A model generated the notes under the pieces. The model was not told where the DNA came from. It worked only from the letters and a program-made list of their open reading frames with translations, and ran no database searches. The position numbers and the translations under genes are program-made. Shown here in pieces: positions 61,819-64,000 of a DNA stretch of 64,000 bases; position 1 is the first letter of the stretch, and each line of letters opens with the position of its first letter. The stretch is from assembly GCF_001183965.1 (NCBI RefSeq), contig NZ_LFZV01000001.1, positions 569,287 to 633,286 on the forward strand. Direction: 5' to 3'. Origin of the DNA: Bacillus sp. FJAT-27916. Its GTDB lineage: Bacteria; Bacillota; Bacilli; Bacillales; Pradoshiaceae.

Positions 61819-63255
61819 ATGGCAAACCTATTTCCAGATAAGATGTATATTGCAGGAGAATGGGTTGATAAAGAGGAGAAAATTGACGTATTTAACCCAG
61901 CAACACAAGAGGTAATTGGTACGGTCCCCAATGGAAATGAAAATGAGGCAGAAAAGGCTGTGAATGCGGCATTTGAAGCCGGTAAGGAATGGTCAAAACG
62001 AACAGCGCATGAGCGCTCGAGCATTTTGCTTGAATGGGCACGCCTGGTTGAGGAGCATACAGATGATTTGGCTGAAACGATGACCATTGAACAGGGCAAG
62101 CCGCTGGCAGAGGCAAAGGGGGAGATTGCCTATGCAAACAGCTTTATTACCTGGTTTGCAGAGGAAGGAAAACGGATTTACGGCGAAACCATTCCGGCCT
62201 CCCACCCGAATAAAAGACTCTTTGTGCATAAGCAGCCGGTTGGAGTGGTCGCTGCGATTACCCCATGGAATTTCCCAGCAGCGATGATTACGAGGAAGGT
62301 GGGACCTGCTCTAGCAGCCGGGTGTACGGTTGTCCTGAAACCTTCTGAGGAAACGCCATTCACGGCATTGAAGCTGGCAGAGCTCGCTTGCCGGGCAGGA
62401 GTTCCTGCAGGTGTATTGAATATTGTGACAGGCGACGCCAAACGAATCACAGAGGCTTGGCAAAAGGATGAGCGTGTACGAAAGCTCACATTCACCGGTT
62501 CAACCGAGGTTGGGAAGCTCTTAATGAGAGGAGCCGCTGATACGGTGAAGAAAATTTCGCTTGAGCTTGGCGGACATGCACCGTTTATTATCACTAATCA
62601 CGCCGACATAAATAAAGCGGTAGAGGGGGCAATTGCATCAAAGTTTCGGAATGCAGGCCAAACCTGTGTGTGTGCGAATCGAATTTTGGTTCAAAAAGGT
62701 GTGTACGAGGAATTTGTGAAGCGATATACCGAGAAGGTGAGCAGCCTTAAGATAGGAAACGGACTAGAGACAGGCGTGGAAATCGGACCGCTCATTAATC
62801 AAGAGGCCATTGATAAAGCTATGGCACATTTGCGGGATGCCCAGGAAAAAGGCGGCGAAGTCTTGACAGGGGGACAGGTTCTTTCCGATTCTAACGGGTA
62901 CTATCTTACACCGGCAGTCATCTCAGGGGCGACTGATGATATGCAATGTATGCAGGAGGAGACATTTGGTCCCATTGCGCCAATTGCTCCATTTGAGAAT
63001 GTGGAGGAAGCCGTAGAAAGAGCCAATAATACCCCGTTTGGTCTTGCAGCCTATGTATATTCAGATAAGATCAGTGAAGCCATCTATATTGCTGAGAATT
63101 TAGAATATGGGATTGTCGGTGTAAATGATGGCCTGCCTTCTGTTGCACAGGCTCCGTTTGGCGGATTTAAGCAAAGCGGACTTGGACGGGAAGGAAGCCA
63201 TCATGGAATTGATGAATTCCTTGAGGTGAAATATATTTCTTTAGGATTAAATTGA
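61819..63255 (+). CDS. gabD: NAD(P)-dependent succinate-semialdehyde dehydrogenase
   Basis: 478-residue aldehyde dehydrogenase. TPWNFPAAMITRKVGPALAA near 148-167, the general base Glu249 in SLELGGHAPFI, and the nucleophile Cys283 in NAGQTCVCANR; the second Cys two residues on (CVC) is typical of GabD-type enzymes. It oxidises succinate semialdehyde to succinate, the last step of 4-aminobutyrate degradation. No gabT neighbour is present. ATG 61819 follows GAGCGG weakly; preceding region 61682-61818 holds no recognised promoter. Confidence 0.9.
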   Translation: MANLFPDKMYIAGEWVDKEEKIDVFNPATQEVIGTVPNGNENEAEKAVNAAFEAGKEWSKRTAHERSSILLEWARLVEEHTDDLAETMTIEQGKPLAEAKGEIAYANSFITWFAEEGKRIYGETIPASHPNKRLFVHKQPVGVVAAITPWNFPAAMITRKVGPALAAGCTVVLKPSEETPFTALKLAELACRAGVPAGVLNIVTGDAKRITEAWQKDERVRKLTFTGSTEVGKLLMRGAADTVKKISLELGGHAPFIITNHADINKAVEGAIASKFRNAGQTCVCANRILVQKGVYEEFVKRYTEKVSSLKIGNGLETGVEIGPLINQEAIDKAMAHLRDAQEKGGEVLTGGQVLSDSNGYYLTPAVISGATDDMQCMQEETFGPIAPIAPFENVEEAVERANNTPFGLAAYVYSDKISEAIYIAENLEYGIVGVNDGLPSVAQAPFGGFKQSGLGREGSHHGIDEFLEVKYISLGLN

Positions 63256-63263
63256 GAGATTGA

Positions 63264-63297
63264 AAAAGGCTGCCTGAATATGTTCAGGCAGCCTTTT
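63264..63297. terminator. Bidirectional terminator, gabD / TusA-like gene
   Basis: Perfect 15 bp stem AAAAGGCTGCCTGAA / TTCAGGCAGCCTTTT with a 4 nt loop, between two convergent genes. Confidence 0.88.
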
Positions 63298-63300
63298 GAC

Positions 63301-63528
63301 TTAATTTCCTTTTTTCAATACGATTTGCCATTCGGCATTGCCGGTTTGTTCGAAGTTCGTAACCGTATGACCTTCTTTCGCTGCCCAGCGGGGAATGCTT
63401 TCGGTTGCCTGCGTGCAGTCAAAATTAATAATTAATTCTTCACCAGCCGTTAATTCGGTCATCGCTGCTTTTGCTTCTTCTAAAGGAAAGGGGCACACCA
63501 TTCCGTTTGTTTCAAGTACTTTTGCCAT
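63301..63528 (-). CDS. TusA-like sulfur carrier (YeeD type)
   Basis: 75 residues of the TusA/YeeD/SirA family: LETNGMVCPFPLEEAKAAM carries the conserved Cys-Pro that bears persulfide, and the rest forms the two-layered fold. It lies 19 bp downstream of a YeeE/YedE-type membrane protein on the same strand, the pairing of the thiosulfate uptake system TsuA/TsuB. It probably relays sulfur from imported thiosulfate to cytoplasmic acceptors. ATG 63528 with GGAGG 10 nt upstream. Confidence 0.9.
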   Translation of the reverse strand: MAKVLETNGMVCPFPLEEAKAAMTELTAGEELIINFDCTQATESIPRWAAKEGHTVTNFEQTGNAEWQIVLKKGN

Positions 63529-63547
63529 TTGTGTTTCCTCCTTTTAA

Positions 63548-64000
63548 TTAGGCTGCTGAAATTGCTCCAGAGCTAGCCTGTTGTTTCTTTTGTTTGCGAA
63601 TAATCGTGAAGTAGGTTGCTGTCCATGTTCCAAGAAGGAAAAAGACAACTGCAACCCAGCCTTGCCATGTGAAAAGGGCTGTGTTAACTAAGCCATTTCC
63701 GATTGTGCATCCACCTGCAAGTGAAGCACCGAATCCCATCATCAGACCGCCTGAAGTGTTAAAGCCAAGAGTCTTCTTATCAGGCAATCTCCATTTGAAT
63801 TCTCCGCTGCCGCGAGCAGCGATATAGGAGCCAATCCCGATTCCTAGAACGAGGAATACACCCCAGTTTAAGAGAGAAGTGTCTCCGTTGACGAAGAAAG
63901 TGAGCAGCTGTGCAGTAGGTGTAGTGATGCCAAGACCCGCCATACGGCCAGTTGCTTCACTTAAGGGCCATGCAAGAATGGCAATTAAGCCTACAAGGCC
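63548..64000 (-). CDS. YeeE/YedE-family (TsuA-like) sulfur transporter, C-terminal part
   Basis: The frame is open to the right window edge (minus strand), so the gene starts outside; the 150 residues seen are the C-terminal part of a protein usually about 330-400 residues. The sequence ILAWPLSEATGRMAGLGITT near the window edge and the motif GASLAGGCTIGNGLVNTA with its conserved Cys match the YeeE/YedE family, inner-membrane proteins that import thiosulfate or related sulfur species. The internal ATG at 63943 is not the real start. Operon with the TusA-like gene. Confidence 0.88.
   Translation of the reverse strand, partial: GLVGLIAILAWPLSEATGRMAGLGITTPTAQLLTFFVNGDTSLLNWGVFLVLGIGIGSYIAARGSGEFKWRLPDKKTLGFNTSGGLMMGFGASLAGGCTIGNGLVNTALFTWQGWVAVVFFLLGTWTATYFTIIRKQKKQQASSGAISAA

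Overview
This 64 kb window is chromosomal DNA of an endospore-forming member of the Bacillaceae. The basis is direct: strong GGAGG ribosome-binding sites, many TTG and GTG starts, hairpin-plus-T terminators between nearly every unit, spore-coat and germination genes, and a gene order that follows Bacillus subtilis through the yutH-hom-thrC-thrB, yutI/yuzD, yutJ/yuzB, yutM, yumC/yumB, yuiA-yuiE, yuxO/mrp, kapD/kapB, patB, alaR-alaT, yugI, yuzA, yugJ, pgi and yugN/yugO blocks. No rRNA, tRNA, insertion sequence, prophage or true CRISPR array was seen.

Layout. 1-4.1 kb: end of a coat gene and the threonine operon hom-thrC-thrB behind a clear sigma-A promoter. 4.1-9.7 kb: Nfu-type scaffold, YuzD, then a two-component/ABC-2 module (response regulator, kinase, ATPase, permease), a decayed acetyltransferase and a methyltransferase with a terminator-like hairpin in its leader. 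9.7-20 kb: redox and iron-sulfur genes (yutJ, yuzB, yutM, yumC, yumB with a Rex-like site), a YteA/DksA-type regulator, a Nudix enzyme, yuiA-yuiE, a small Gly-rich protein and the YuxO thioesterase. 20-26 kb: complete mrpABCDEFG Na+/H+ antiporter operon with a structured-RNA candidate in its leader. 26.7-28.7 kb: kapD, kapB (kinB is absent) and a membrane-anchored cyclophilin.

28.7-41.5 kb is a self-contained catabolic island. A sigma-54 activator is followed by an acyl-CoA ligase and a short-chain dehydrogenase behind one -24/-12 promoter. A second -24/-12 promoter drives an acyl-CoA dehydrogenase, a second dehydrogenase, a thiolase, a hotdog thioesterase and a five-gene branched-chain-amino-acid-type (HAAT) ABC importer. 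A perfect-consensus CcpA cre site lies just downstream of the second promoter. The most economical reading is uptake, CoA activation and beta-oxidation of a carboxylic acid under sigma-L and catabolite control; the substrate cannot be read from the sequence, and no enoyl-CoA hydratase is present.

41.5-52.9 kb: a small membrane protein, tandem terminators, a strikingly regular 20-21 bp repeat array, then patB, alaR-alaT (with a CodY-like box), an XRE regulator, a sodium-dependent symporter, yugI, rocD, yuzA, yugJ, pgi (with a cre-like site) and yugN. 52.9-58.9 kb: a gerA-gerB-gerC germinant-receptor operon behind a sigma-G-type promoter, followed after 22 bp by the K+ channel gene yugO and preceded by a divergent CorA-like protein, so ion channels flank a germination receptor. 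59-64 kb: a Gly/Tyr/Pro-rich protein, a class B penicillin-binding protein, succinate-semialdehyde dehydrogenase, and a TusA-like/YeeE-like sulfur pair cut by the window end.
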